Of a DNA stretch of 64,000 bases, positions 1 through 11,365 are shown in pieces. Source of the stretch: Scortum barcoo (lineage: Eukaryota > Chordata > Actinopteri > Centrarchiformes > Terapontidae); assembly GCA_023238725.1 (NCBI GenBank), contig CM041550.1:24823586-24887585 (forward strand), read 5' to 3'. The notes under the pieces are model-generated. The model saw nothing but the letters and a program-made list of their open reading frames with translations. It was not told the DNA's origin and did not search any database. The position numbers were made by a program, and so were the translations under genes. The first letter of the stretch is position 1; every line of letters starts with the position of its first letter.

Positions 1-1593
1 TGACAACCTGCTACAGGGCCAGTTTGCTGTTCAATGCCGATTGCAAACTTCTTACGTATTTTATGTAGTCTAGACTCACCATAACTTAAAATTTAAAGTT
101 AAGTTAAAAAAATCATTCTGACCAAAGGCTCACCTCCACAAGAGGACCACAAAATAAGCTGATAATACAGAAGCCACCTTTGTAGATATTTTGCTTTAGT
201 GGTGCAAGTTCTCTAACAAATTTGCAATCAACTGTATCACCAAAAGCCAACTGTCATGAGCCCAGCAAGACATTTTTCTCCTGGGGTTGCTCTCCAAGTA
301 ACCCAGACTTAATGATAGTCCCCCATTTTAAAACATTAATCTGGGCATTTGCTCTTCAGAAAGCAGAACTTAAATCCACTCCACTTTACACCACACAGTG
401 ACAACAGAGAGTAAATCCCCTGTCAAATATTTCACAGAATTGGGAGAGGCGCCAGCAAAAGACCTTCATATTAACACAGAGAGCAGGCCAAGCATCTCTC
501 TCTCTCTCAAAACACTGACAGTCAAATATTGACATCTTTTGTTTGACCCGCTCTACCTTCAGAATGTCAAAGATGTGAAATTATTGTAAACACCCAGTGT
601 AACAAATGTACAAACAGCACGCAGTGGTCACCTTGAAGGTCAACAAAAGTGCTGGATCCGACAAAGACTTTGTGGTGAGATTCAAGAAAAAAATCAGTTT
701 CACTCTTTGTGGGTGTGTTGAGTGCATTAGCAGAGCTCACATTAGCATAAATTCCTCTTAACCTTTGCTTGTGTGCCCCACTCTCTGAGAGAGACTAATG
801 GCGTTTGCCTGTTTGGAAGAGGGAGTGATACACACATTGGATCTGCTCGGATGATGAATATATCTGATAACCTTTAGTGGATTTGTTTCATCTAAAGGTA
901 AAGGTTGTATCTATATTGGTTATCCTCTTCAAAATGACCTGTCAATGCTAAGCATGGCGATATACCTGTTACAGTACGGGTTTTCAATGTTTATAAGGTG
1001 CACCATACACAGTCTGTTTCCATTCACAATGAGGAAACAGAAAATCATTGTCCTCTTGCACAGTTGCTTAGCTGCTGTCTGTCTGCTACATAGAGAGAGA
1101 GCATTTGGTTTCAAGGAACTGTGCTATTTCTACTACATAAAAATTACCTAACAACTTAATACCACCTCAAAAAAGTGTATTTTCTTACACTTGCAGTGGT
1201 TTAACATCTCACCTTGCTGCAGGGATGTAGACGCGTACTCCCAGGAGGTAGCATTATAGTGTGACATCACTTCTGGGTGTGGTTACATCAGAGCAGACCT
1301 CTTATACTGAGCTTAATTAGAATTCATTCATTTCAAAATAGTTAAAGACTATACATTGGTTTAAGAACTTGATCATCTTGACAGAAATGTGTGATTGGTG
1401 TCAGCAAAAACCTCATATTTGACTTGACACCTCAAATAATCTAATCAAATATGCCACAGGAGGCAATGCAGCCCAGTTTCACAAAACACAGCGACTGGTT
1501 ATTTGTTATTATGTATTTAGTTAAGATGGATGCATGTGAGATTCTAACACAGGCTAATATAGGACTACCCCCCATTGTTTTCAGCTTAGACTT
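1..1593. other. Gene-free stretch
   Basis: No open frame with a recognisable domain, no paired splice sites around a conserved-looking peptide, and no repeat I recognise. A short CT run lies near 497-508. It is read as intergenic or intronic host DNA. Confidence 0.6.
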
Positions 1594-1807
1594 ATTTGTT
1601 TTTTAATGTTTTTTAAATTTACTTTTGGTTCCAGTTAGTGACACATATATGGGTGACTACATTTATATGAAGTCTCTGTGTATTGTTTAAGAACTGATCT
1701 CTGCTGACCTTTACTGCTTTGCTCAGTTCCTTTATTATGTTGACTTTGCTCAGTTAATCCTTGTAATGAATTTGTTTTTTAATGTTTTTTAAATTTACTT
1801 TTGGTTC
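1594..1807 (+). repeat. 38-bp direct repeat pair
   Basis: The same 38 bases occur at 1594-1631 and 1770-1807, starting ATTTGTTTTTTAATG and ending TACTTTTGGTTC, 176 bp apart start to start. The interval and its right flank also repeat the words TTTGCTCAGTTCCTT or CTCTGCTCAG several times (about 1719, 1744, 1829, 1861). This suggests a local duplication, or two related repeat ends. No transposon family is recognised. Confidence 0.7.
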
Positions 1808-4800
1808 TGCTCTGAATCTCAGAGGTGCTTTGCTCAGTTCCTTGTTGAAAGTCAAAACTGCTCTGCTCAGAGGTGAAAAGTGTGTTTGATATACTGTATG
1901 TCAGATGTTTGACATAAAGATGCTTCTCTGGTTATACTGAAAATGGCAACTTTAAAACCACAAAATGACAAAGTGTAGCTAAGTAATCCATCCATTCTGG
2001 TAATGGTTTAAAAGTGTATTTACCCATATTTATAGATATCTACACCTGATCCCATGCAGACCAAATTTGAATGGATAAATGCTCTGTACACACCGTGTAG
2101 CAAGGAAACACTTAATGCGTATCTATAGGTGCATCTGAAGAAGCACAGGAAACAGGGGGGTTGGCTTTAGGGGGCTCTGGAACATATTTTACATATTGGA
2201 TAAGTTCATGGTACAAGTATGTGCATGTGTGGCATAAATGGTTCACTTTTACAGCCCAGTATTTAATGATCTATTATGTGGTTACACTGCCACAGCCATT
2301 TATCAGGTTCAGTCTAATGTTTTCATCCCCAGCAACAATGATCATTTAATAAATATATATTAAAAAGAATAAAACTATATTAATGATAATTAATATAATT
2401 AATCTTCATATTTTGATAGTTTTTGTAAATACATTATAAATTTGAAATAAATTTGAATCTTAATCATATCATTTCAATATCAACACTGTTAGTCCTTTGT
2501 TACTCCATTCTCATAGTCCAGCCTTGTAATTATTAAAGAGGTACTTGTACAGTCTCTCTTAAACACAGTGTTGCACTCCCTTATTCCATAACCAGTAGTC
2601 TTTTTCCCTTGCATTAACATATACATACCCAGTAAATATTTTGAGATGCCCTGTGGACACTCAATAATGACACAGCTGCTGACTGTCATCTAAAGTGTTA
2701 CCTAAACCTTCAACCTTCAGAAGGCACAATGAAATATAAAGAAAAGAAAAATAAGAAAATAAGAAAATATCAGAAACCTAGGGAATGTTTTTTGTTCATA
2801 GTATAAGACACAAAAGGACAATTGGGACAGTCTGTATTTCACATGATTTCACGACTGATGACTTACTGCACATTCACAGCTGGATTCAGAGTACAGTGAT
2901 TGCAGGAGGATTACTGCAGGATCTGACTGTTATTTCTCCACACTTCACATCAAGCCCTCGGTCTCTTTTCGAGATGTGCTCGTTCTCCGGCTCGTTTAAG
3001 GTCTGCTGAGGTTCTTTGAATGAATGGTGTCCCGCTTCAAACACAAACCATGCATGGCGCAGGGAGAATAAAGGCAGCGGCATTAAACTTAAGCAGGCTG
3101 GGCTGAACTGCTGGCACAAGATCAAAGACAGTATTTTAAAGGATACATTTAGAGTTTTGCTTTGGTGCATTTGATGATTTTTTTTCCTCTCTTTTTCAAA
3201 CAGTAGTCAATGTTAGCACATCCTCACTTTTTTGATAATAGGCGAACATGGTACTCCCATAATGAAGAGCCACAAACACCCTTGGCTGTGCAGTGACTCT
3301 ATATGAGAGTACGCTATCAGTGGTAGGTGAGGTGTGAATTATAAGGCAGATACAATGTGTAGTTGCAAGGGTGACATACTCCACTTTAAACTACGTACCA
3401 AGTGGAGTGCTAGAGAAAGAGTGTGTGGGGGTGGAGAGAGAGAGGGAACGGGAGAGAGGAGGAGGTAGGGGAGAGGAAGGGAGACAGAGAGTGAGAGGGA
3501 AAAAGAGCCCTGGGGAGGTGTTTTGCTGAGGTGTCTGCTGTTGATAAAGTATTTATGACCCTGGGGCAATTTAGTGCAGACATTCAGGAACTCCACGCCA
3601 CCAGGCCGCTGATGAAAGTTTCATGACCAAACTCCAATGTGTGCCACTGTGGCTTAGCCGGAGCAACTCCACATTCAGCACATCGCATTATTATGGCAAC
3701 TGTTAGCACTTCTGACTGACTGTTACCACCTTGAGTTTCTAATAAATAGCAAAGTCAAAGTCTATCTTGGTCTGGTATTCTTCATGTACACTTTTCTTTT
3801 TTTGCTTGATGCACAGCAAAGTCACAAACACTCATTATGCCCGACTCGGCCCTTTCTCTTATCTCTTGAAAGCCCTAACCTGTAATGCTGATTGAAGGGT
3901 TTGAGTTCTGACTTCACAAGCTGAGTGAAGCCCCCATTGCTGATAAAGTTGTTGATAGAGTTTTTTTTTCTTTCTCAAAGCCATACTGCAAACTACACTT
4001 GCTGATTTATTTCTTTGATCGCTCTCCTCTTTCATTAAAGACCAAGTAATTGCAGGAAAGGCCCAGGGATTTGAAAGCTCCCTTCCACTGACAATTATTA
4101 CACAAGTAAATTGAGTCTGTTTCAGATAAACAATGATTTTGCAGTTGTTTTGGGGATGTTGGGAGCAACAGAAAGATTTGCAACCTCAAAACGTAGATAA
4201 GTCACTGTATTATAAACATTAATCAACCATGTATTGACTGATCTATTACTGGGTCTGTTGGCACAGCCAGACCACCAAAACCTGATTTGAAGTCTATCCA
4301 TAAAGCAGCAGTTCTTTTTACAGTCACTATCTCCATATCGGCACCAATTTGAGGATGCCAATGCCATGAATATTGAATTCAAAATGGTCAATTTGCTCCG
4401 CAGTTTGGGTTTTTCAAACTATCTGCCTGGGGTGCATAAACACCAGCCACCCCAAATGACCAGCATTCATCACAGTATAGAGTGAGCTAAGTAAGATAAT
4501 TTTGCCAAATATTTCACAGTCACTTCAAGTAAATTACAGCTCAGAGTGAGAGACAGCAACCTTTGCAATCTCAACAAAAGAAAATGCATTTCAGGCTTAT
4601 TTAGTTCAGTGTATAGTAATCATTAAGAGCCAAAATAAATGTAATGAGCCCAACATAGACAACACATAATAACTTTAATATCTTTGATAGTCTGATATGT
4701 GTTCTAATCTTTGACCGTGTATCAAAGTAATAACTGTAATTATATCATTAAACAGGATAAATGCATATTACAGTGTGATTGAGAGCCAAATGCTATCATA

Positions 4801-7203
4801 ATGAGCCGCAACAGGCTTCAGTCTTTGTAAGGAAACATGATGTGCTCCATCCAGCAAACATTAATTCATTAATTCAATTTTATGCTGCAGGGTTTAGATT
4901 ACGCAGCACCGAGGCACCCTGCTGTTGACATTGAAACGTCATTCATTTTGCAGTCAGTGCAATTCATTTCTTACTGTTGTGGTGTCCCACTGTGCGTGTT
5001 GATGTCATCAAGGGGTGTGTCAGATATGCTGAATGAAATCCTAATGAGTGTGAGATTGTAAGAAGCCGGTGACTCCAGCTCAGACTCTCAGACGCAGGTT
5101 AATCAGACTTCAGCTGATGAGCATGTACAGGTTTTCAACAGGTTGAGTCAGAGTTAGAATACTGTTTGTATCAAGAAATCTTTTGGGAATGCTTTAGATT
5201 ACAGTCTGCAATGCACAATATAATTCTTCTAAATTTAGAGTGCACATTTTTGTGCCTTTTGTATTTTGTAGGCACAAGAGAATAAGCTGTAAAGTTAGGA
5301 AATAAGAGAGCAACAAAATGGGAACTGGGAAAATGATATTGTTGGTATTTTCTAAGTAACAGCAACATATACTTACACTGTAATGTACGGGATACAAGGC
5401 TGGATATTTAGGGTAATATGGGGTGTATGCCTGGACTGACACAAAAAACTTTAGTTAGAGTCATGGAACAGTATCACAGTCAAAATACAATATGATGAGC
5501 TATGCGTTATGGAATTAAAAAATAAACTTACATCCAAACTGAGCAGATCTGATGTCATGTAATAGTGGAACAGTTACACTAGTTTCTCTTTAAGGTCTTT
5601 ATGCAGCTTTGTTATTCAGTAGGTAACTTTGCCTGGTCATAATGGAGCAGCTGTAGTTAAAAAAAAAACAAATTCTCTAACTTGTTTCCCCTAAATCTAC
5701 ATGTATGTATTGGTACTGTATTAATACAAAAAATCACACTGTAAATTGAGAAGAAGTATATTGTATGTTGCAGGCTGTAAGCGTTACCATGTTTTAGGTG
5801 GAAGTAAACAAGCCTCAGAAGTTTTGGAACAAGCCAGTAAATTGTACAAGCGGTCTCAGTCAACATTACAGCATAACGATACTTTAATGGTGAAAACAAA
5901 TCAGAAGAAGATGGAGGGAACATGTCCCCTTTACTTTTCTAAATCTTAATTTTGTCCCCCTTACTTTTTTTTTCTTCAGGTTGATTTTCTTATTAATGTC
6001 ATTATTAATGACTCTCTCTGAAAAATCTGAGGTGATAAAAAAATGTGATGTGAGTCACCTTCATGTATTATCCTGTGCTCAAAGCAATGAGCTTAACAAG
6101 CAGGAGAAAGTAATTAAGTGACTTTTTCTTTTGCCATGCAGAATCCATGGCATCATACCTTGGTAAAGGTTGTTGGTACTGCCAGAATAGTTTTTCAGTT
6201 TTATTTAACGATAACATTTGACAAAACAGATACAACAACAACAAAACTCAACATCAGTGAAAAACATGACAGTAAATCAGAAACACAAATACAACATTAT
6301 ATCATTAGGTATCAGTGATCTGTATAGAAAAGTTTAAAAAGGATGGTTTTAAATGTAAGCATACAGCACTAACATAAGATGTAAACATTTCATTGAATGC
6401 CATTAAAATATGTTATAACCTAAAAAATGAATGATTAAATGAAGCTGAATCCACTGTAAACAGACAACTTGATATTTTCTCTGAGGTGTTATCAGCTGCT
6501 GGGGATGAAAAAGAAAAAACACAAAATCCACAACCCTCGACTCTATGAAATGATGTCATGGTAAGCTAACACCCCACATAATTGATATCAGTCTAGCTTT
6601 GTATTCTCTTATGTTCCCTGGTGCCTCTTTTATAGTATTGTGTGTTAAAGTATGCATTTCATCTGGTTAAAATGTAAGAAATCATGTTGTCAATCAGTTT
6701 GATGATCTGGGATTTAATTCTTCCTTTCACATCTACACCGTAGATCTTGGACAGATGTGCTACATTGATGTTATTTTTTTCATAAGAAAACAGTGTTTGC
6801 AGACTGAAAAATGCCACAATCCACAATCTGGGCTTCTATACTGTCAGTGGGACTGTATTGAGTTCCACTGTGTCTCAGCAGTAACCTTCCTTTAGAGTGC
6901 AATACTTAAGTCTGCAAGCAGATCTTCTGTACTTCAACACTGGAGACACAGATTAGCCCAGACACTGCTCAAAAAGCAATTAACTCTCGTTGCTCGATAT
7001 TTTCACAAATAAAGTGTTGGATGCTAATTGCATTTCCAACAATCAAAATGTTTTTCCACTATCACCAAAATTAGAGAACCACTTAGCTAAGGGCAGTAGC
7101 ATGTTTTTATTAAAAACACTTTCAAGCCAAGGATCAACAAGCAAGTGTCCTCAGCTCAAACAGTGAATTCCTAACAGCTAAGCAGACCATGGATGCTGGA
7201 AAG
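1808..7203. other. Gene-free stretch
   Basis: AT-rich DNA with only short chance frames. A purine-rich tract at about 3412-3500 gives misleading low-complexity frames on the other strand. No RNA gene, exon pair or element with recognisable ends was seen. Confidence 0.55.
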
Positions 7204-7240
7204 TGAACAGCTAGAATTTCCCACAGGGATCAATAAAGCC
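7204..7240 (+). repeat. LINE 3'-tail-like fragment
   Basis: The words AATTTCCCACAGGGATCAAT and then AAAG resemble the conserved 3' end of fish L2/CR1-type LINEs, in which a short hairpin-like AATTTCCC..GGGA word precedes an AATAAAG-like tail. Only this tail is visible and no coding part is attached. The assignment rests on one short motif. Confidence 0.35.
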
Positions 7241-8062
7241 CAACATTTCACATTTCATTATAACAGTATACTGTTACCACATGGTAGTGGTTCAAAGTTA
7301 GTTGTTAAGGAGGAGGAAAGCTCAGTCTCATCTTATATTCTAAAGCAGCAATGAGCTGGTTAAAGCCTCCAGCAGGCTGATATAGTTACTGATACTTAAT
7401 TGTAAGAGCAGTCTGATGAGTCTCAACAGACATGGATTGCAGATCAGAAATTAGCCCTACTTATGCGACAACTTGTGTGTTTTACTGTGAAGAATCCCAT
7501 GTAAAGAACAAATCCAACAATGAATTGATCTAACAAGTATTGTGTCTACATTCAAAGCCTGATGCATCTGATTCCCCCGTGCCTTAGAGCTCCATCGTGG
7601 ACAAAAACACATGCGTGAGTCACAGTGCTGCACAGAGGAACATGTTCCTTCATTTCCATGGACACACACTGTTGTTTATTTTGATCCAATCTGACATACA
7701 CCATCCTGCTGCCCCAAATAGAGCACCAAATATAGATTAATACACAGCTGAAAATAGTCCCCAACAAATGCACAATTTCCTGTTTGAGTAATATGTGCTA
7801 AAAAGTGGGCAGCTGTTTTAGGAAATGACCAAGCCTTAAAAAAAAAATCATATTTTTAATTTGTAAGATTTACATATTTTGTAGGAACATAAGAGCTCTG
7901 GTCTGAGTGCCAAAAACAAGATACAGAATTTAGAGACCAAATTTACAGGAGGCGCCTTTATTTTTTCAGGCAGTTAATAAGTCATTTCAGATAGAAAATG
8001 CTGCATTATCCTTATTGTAAAATCTATGAATGTACTTTCTAAATGCATAGCTCAGTAATGAT
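7241..8062. other. Gene-free flank left of the viral element
   Basis: No recognisable gene or repeat. The last bases before the element terminus are AATGAT. The bases after the right terminus are GATACA, so a clean 6-bp target duplication is not preserved; only GAT is shared next to both ends. Confidence 0.5.
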
Positions 8063-8100
8063 AGTAGTATGTAATGGGCACCTATGCGCGTGCATGTGCA
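8063..8100 (+). repeat. Left terminal inverted repeat
   Basis: The 38 bases from AGTAGTATGTAATGGG inward match the reverse complement of 19381-19418 at about 32 of 38 positions without gaps. They share AGTAGTAT, TGCGC and TGCATGTG. Beyond 38 bases the similarity stops. An AGT start is usual for Polinton termini. Confidence 0.75.
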
Positions 8101-8108
8101 GTTTCGTG

Positions 8109-8115
8109 TATAAAG
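8109..8115 (+). promoter_or_regulatory. TATA-box-like motif inside the left terminus
   Basis: TATAAAG lies 9 bp inside the left inverted repeat and upstream of the first candidate exon (donor at 8245). The placement suits a terminal viral promoter, but this is inferred from motif and position only. Confidence 0.35.
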
Positions 8116-8149
8116 ACAGTGTGCCACAGCACTGAATCACTTCGTCCTG

Positions 8150-8770
8150 TGTATTTTTCAGAGGAGAATGTGCACCACTCGTTTTTTCGACAGCCTTTTC
8201 GACTGATCTGCTTATTTCGAGAGCTACAATTGCATCTTGCTATGGTGAGTTTTTTCTACTTTTTTTTTCAGCCCATCATTGCTATCTCTTCCGTATTTAT
8301 AGTATTTTCTCATGTTCTTAAAGATCTCCTTTTATTAGGTGACTGCAAAGTTATCAGCCTGTCTGATTCTGAAAACATACCACCTCCTGGTGTTGAAGGT
8401 TAGTGTGGTATAGATATATATACACCTTACCTATTTACTGTTATTTTCACTGACTGACAGGGGTTTTGTTTTGTTTTCATTCTTTTATTAGTCCCAACTA
8501 GGTCCGCCATAGGAGGACTAAACAGAGAAATACTTCAGGCAGTGGAGATTGACTCTCAACAGGTAAGTTGCTTGACAGTATGCACCACTAGTCGATGTTT
8601 ATTTATTTTTTAACCATACTAAAGCAGTGTATGTATGTGTGTGTTTTAAATCTAAAAGGTCAAGTGATACAGAAATGAAGAAGGTCTCTTTCCCTGAAAA
8701 AAAGAAGATCAAAGGACAAAGTGGCCAGATGGTGTCCGGAGAACACGCAATTAAAGGAGTGCGTGTGACC
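8150..8770 (+). pseudogene. Putative spliced gene of the element, four exon-like segments
   Basis: Three GT..AG introns of nearly equal size can be drawn: 8245-8338 (94 bp, donor GTGAGT, acceptor TTTATTAG), 8399-8491 (93 bp, donor GTTAGT, acceptor TTTTATTAG) and 8563-8658 (96 bp, donor GTAAGT, acceptor TCTAAAAG). Exon 2 (60 nt) and exon 3 (71 nt) join in one open frame. Exon 2 contains ISLSDSENIPPPG and exon 3 contains GLNREILQAVEID. The piece VISLSDSE has the shape of a SUMO-interacting motif. The 5' exon has no clear in-frame start, and the frame stops soon after the third acceptor. It is therefore either a broken gene or one whose ends I have placed wrongly. I do not recognise the family. 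An early regulatory gene would suit its place beside the terminus, but that is a guess. Confidence 0.45.
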
Positions 8771-9194
8771 GTTGGGAGTGCCGGATGAGGCTGCGGTAGC
8801 TGTTGAAAATCTTTGCAGAGCATTAGCGGAGACGACGCGTGATCTTGGGGAGAAGGCAGAGACTTTCTCGCCTGAAGGCACCGGACAGCTGACCGAAGCT
8901 CATCATCAGGGTGAAATCCGATCACATGTTTTACACACCGGTTCTTGTTTGAATGATGACGTTAGCGTGCCCATATTGCAGGGTGGTGACTCGCTTACTG
9001 TGATAGATGATAAAATACAAAATTTAAATACATCGTGTGATAGTCTTAATACAACACCCGTGTGTCTAAGACAATCTGTCTCCCCAGGGCCCTCTGATTT
9101 GAGTGAGCCCTGTTTAGAAAACAGTAAAACAGATGCGGATACAGTAACGGGTTCAAACAACTCGACTGACTGTGGATGTGGATGTGTCATATAG
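8769..9194 (+). CDS. Unrecognised open frame of the element, acidic/Ser-rich
   Basis: The frame stays open for about 140 codons. It has no AUG at its 5' limit (it follows a TGA at 8766-8768), so it is probably a 3' exon or a frame-shifted continuation of the upstream spliced gene. The N-terminal third, with DEAAVAVENLCRALAETT, looks helical. The rest is rich in Ser, Asp and Asn, and the C-terminus is DCGCGCVI. The Cys-rich end may be a frame-shift artefact: the +2 frame there reads TVDVDVSYSETIAF before a stop. No known domain is seen, and function is unknown. Confidence 0.4.
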   Translation, partial: PLGVPDEAAVAVENLCRALAETTRDLGEKAETFSPEGTGQLTEAHHQGEIRSHVLHTGSCLNDDVSVPILQGGDSLTVIDDKIQNLNTSCDSLNTTPVCLRQSVSPGPSDLSEPCLENSKTDADTVTGSNNSTDCGCGCVI

Positions 9195-9379
9195 TGAAAC
9201 TATTGCATTTTGAATTCAATGAATTAGATATAAACAAAATATTAGGGCAATTGATTTTGACACAGCAAGTATCAATCGACATGTTTATTAGAACATATGG
9301 TGATAACACACAAAGACTGGAAGCGAGATTAGATCAACTTAATAAAACCCAAACAGAGGTATTGGCTATTCATTCTTGA
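9176..9379 (+). CDS. Small unrecognised frame with a coiled-coil-like helix
   Basis: It overlaps the end of the previous frame by 19 bp in another phase and has an AUG at 9176. The stretch LTQQVSIDMFIRTYGDN followed by QRLEARLDQLNKTQTEV has heptad-like Leu/Ile spacing, which suggests a helix or coiled coil. It may be the true C-terminal part of the upstream protein after a frameshift. No family is recognised. Confidence 0.35.
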   Translation: MWMCHIVKLLHFEFNELDINKILGQLILTQQVSIDMFIRTYGDNTQRLEARLDQLNKTQTEVLAIHS

Positions 9380-9439
9380 CAGAATTTTAAGCACAACGGA
9401 TGATAATAGAGTTTAGGAATTGGTTATAAACTAGCCTGA

Positions 9440-10151
9440 AACACTTCCCCACCAAGGAAAATTTTTAAAGCTAAAGACAGATCCGTTGCGCGTGTAAACG
9501 CTGCGTCTTTTGAGGATGTTGTGCTGTCTGAGGCTCAGATTGAACGGGTTGATGCTGTTTATGAGGAATATCGGAGGAATAATAACCTTCTTTCTGACAA
9601 TGTTATAAAAGCATATGATAATGCACTGTCTGATGCTGAGTTTAAATGGATTATAAAAACGGCGGAGAAATATAATGGGAATAATAATGATCTTTTTGAT
9701 GTTATAAATGTGAATAATGCTGCTGCTGCTGATGTTGCTGCTGTTGATGTTTTTGTACGTGATGCTCATGCACCTACTGCTGCTGCTGATGTTGTTAAAA
9801 GAGGTAAAAAGAGACAATGCGGAAGGGGAAAACCTGTAGTGAGCAGTGTTCCCCGTTTTTCCTCCTCCACCACCGCCGGAGTTCATGGCGCTAGCGGTAG
9901 CATAAGTGTCAGAGACATACCCTCCTTTAACGTCTCTGAATTGCGTCAGCGTCTCGATTTTAGAGACATTGATCTTAACATAGAGCTTCGTGCCTGAAAG
10001 GGTCAGGGAGCAGTTGTCAGGAGTAATTAACAGAGCCTTAGAGAACTCACCAGCCGGTAGTATTTTAAATGTTGAGTTGAGAGGACCCTCCCTAGCTAGT
10101 GATGTGCAGGCTGTTTTAAACGCAGACAATAGCTACAATGTAGATTTGTAG
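9440..10151 (+). pseudogene. N-terminal extension of Polinton-type DNA polymerase B (copy 1)
   Basis: An open frame from 9440 to 9997 holds helical and Asn/Asp-rich sequence, then a basic patch KRGKKRQCGRGK, and ends DFRDIDLNIELRA. A second frame from about 9996 continues directly with VREQLSGVINRAL and ELRGPSLASDVQAVLNAD, then stops at 10149-10151. In the protein-primed polymerases of fish Polintons and adintoviruses a GPSLASDVQAVLN-like block lies well N-terminal to the exonuclease domain. I read both frames as one ancestral N-terminal region broken by a frameshift near 9993. A possible 3' splice site (CTAG, about 9434) precedes it. The catalytic domains are absent from this copy. Confidence 0.6.
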
Positions 10152-10153
10152 CA

Positions 10154-10302
10154 CTTTTTACTTTGTTAACGCTGCTGCTGGGTCCGAGTCTGAAAAAATT
10201 GAACGCGTGTGACAGTTGCACAGTGTGGTTGCTTTTGATCACATGCACAAAGAATCATTAAGTGACATAGCCAAGTTCAAGAGACATCTAAATGTTAAAA
10301 TC
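10154..10302 (+). pseudogene. Polymerase N-terminal block, plus-strand copy
   Basis: Reads FVNAA, then after frameshifts [16 protein letters not shown]. The same block, at roughly nine in ten bases by eye, occurs inverted at about 15,050-15,214. It therefore continues polymerase copy 1 but lacks the intervening residues expected after NVDL, so there is an internal deletion at about 10,151. The Tc1 fragment interrupts it at 10,303, and 11,102-11,127 resumes the coding sequence for about 25 bp. Confidence 0.6.
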
Positions 10303-11101
10303 CAGCATATCTCATATCTCAGGTAGTGCAGCTCATCCTGGATGGCACATCAATGCGAGCTGTGGCAAGAAGGTTTGCTGTGTCTGTCAGTGTAGTGTCC
10401 AGAGCATGGAGGCGCTACCAGGAGACAGGCCAGTACATCAGGAGACGTGGAGGAGGCCGTAGGAGGGCAACAACCCAGCAGCAGGACCGCTACCTCCGCC
10501 TTTGTGCAAAGGAGGAACAGGAGGAGCACTGCCAGAGCCCTGCATAAATGACCTCCAATGTGCATGTGTCTGCTCAAACGGTCAAGAAACAGACTCCATG
10601 AGGGTGGTATGAGGGCCCGACGTCCACAGGTGGGGGTTGTGCTTACAGCCCAACACCGTGCAGGACGTTTGGCATTTGCCAGAGAACACCAAGATTGGCA
10701 AATTCGCCACTGGCGCCCTGTGCTCTTCACAGATGAAAGCAGGTTCACACTGAGCACATGTGACAGACGTGACAGAGTCTGGAGACGCCGTGGAGAACGT
10801 TCTGCTGCCTGCAACATCCTCCAGCATGACCGGTTTGGCAGTGGGTCAGTAATGGTGTGGGGTGGCATTTCTTTGGGGGGCTGGCGCACAGCCCTCCATG
10901 TGCTCGCCAGAGGTACCCTGACTGCCATTAGGTACCGAGATGAGATCTTCAGACCCCTTGTGAGACCATCATATGCTGGTGCGGTTGGCCCTCCTCCTAA
11001 TGCAAGACAATGCTAGAACCTCATGTGGCTGGAGTGTGTCAGCAGTTCCTGCAAGACGAAGGCATTGATGCAAGTTCAAGAGACATCTAAATGTTAAAAT
11101 C
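10272..11101 (+). repeat. 31-bp direct duplication bracketing a Tc1 fragment
   Basis: The 31 bases from CAAGTTCAAGAGACATCTAA to GTTAAAATC occur at 10272-10302 and again at 11071-11101. Both copies are polymerase sequence. The second copy runs on into the sequence expected downstream (ATCGTATTCCATCACAACAC), so it marks the far side of an insertion. This is not the TA duplication made by Tc1 transposase. Confidence 0.75.
10318..11070 (+). mobile_element. Tc1/mariner (DD34E) fragment, both ends missing
   Basis: Encodes the first two thirds of a Tc1-like transposase. It has a helix-turn-helix region ([20 protein letters not shown]), an Arg-rich patch (RRRGGGRRR), the first catalytic Asp in VLFTDESRF, and SVMVWGGIS. 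The second catalytic region (QDNAR, with a +1 change) breaks off at ...GCATTGATG. Frames change near 10,530 and 10,985. Neither inverted terminal repeat is present, and about 15 bp of filler (10,303-10,317) precede it. It was not inserted by ordinary cut-and-paste transposition. Confidence 0.85.
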
Positions 11102-11200
11102 ATCGTATTCCATCACAACACAGGGGCCTGGGCGTTTTGGGAGCGCAACACTCTAGTCGGATGATAAACAGTTATCAATTCATTAAGATAGGATGGTATT

Positions 11201-11365
11201 AGAATCCTGCTTGCTCATGTACAGAAACGGGAAAATAAAGCGGATGGCCTCTGTGCCCTCATCAGTGTCTCACAGGATATCAGGAACTGTAATGTCCTTT
11301 GTTTCACTAAAACTTTGCCAAATCCTGGCATACCAGACAGTGCCATTCAACCAGGGCTGTGTTCC
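11201..11365 (+). mobile_element. Fragment of a LINE endonuclease domain
   Basis: One frame stays open from 11201 to about 11401 and reads NKADGLCALISVSQDIRN, then VLCFTKTLPNPGIPDSAIQP. This matches the shape of the apurinic endonuclease domain of fish LINEs, where FTETW precedes a short Pro/Asp-rich turn. Here the usual Glu-Thr is Lys-Thr, so the active site is changed. The fragment is unrelated in sequence to the two 3.3-kb LINEs in this window. The ends are estimates. Confidence 0.5.

Noticed and set aside
3339..3596. Minus-strand frame with long Leu/Ser/Pro runs
   Set aside because: It is produced by the purine-rich tract at 3412-3500; low complexity and no start context.
9431..10129. 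Minus-strand open frame of 232 codons
   Set aside because: It is antisense to the polymerase N-terminal region, is low-complexity (Ser/Asn/Ile runs from GAT/AAT repeats), and has no domain.
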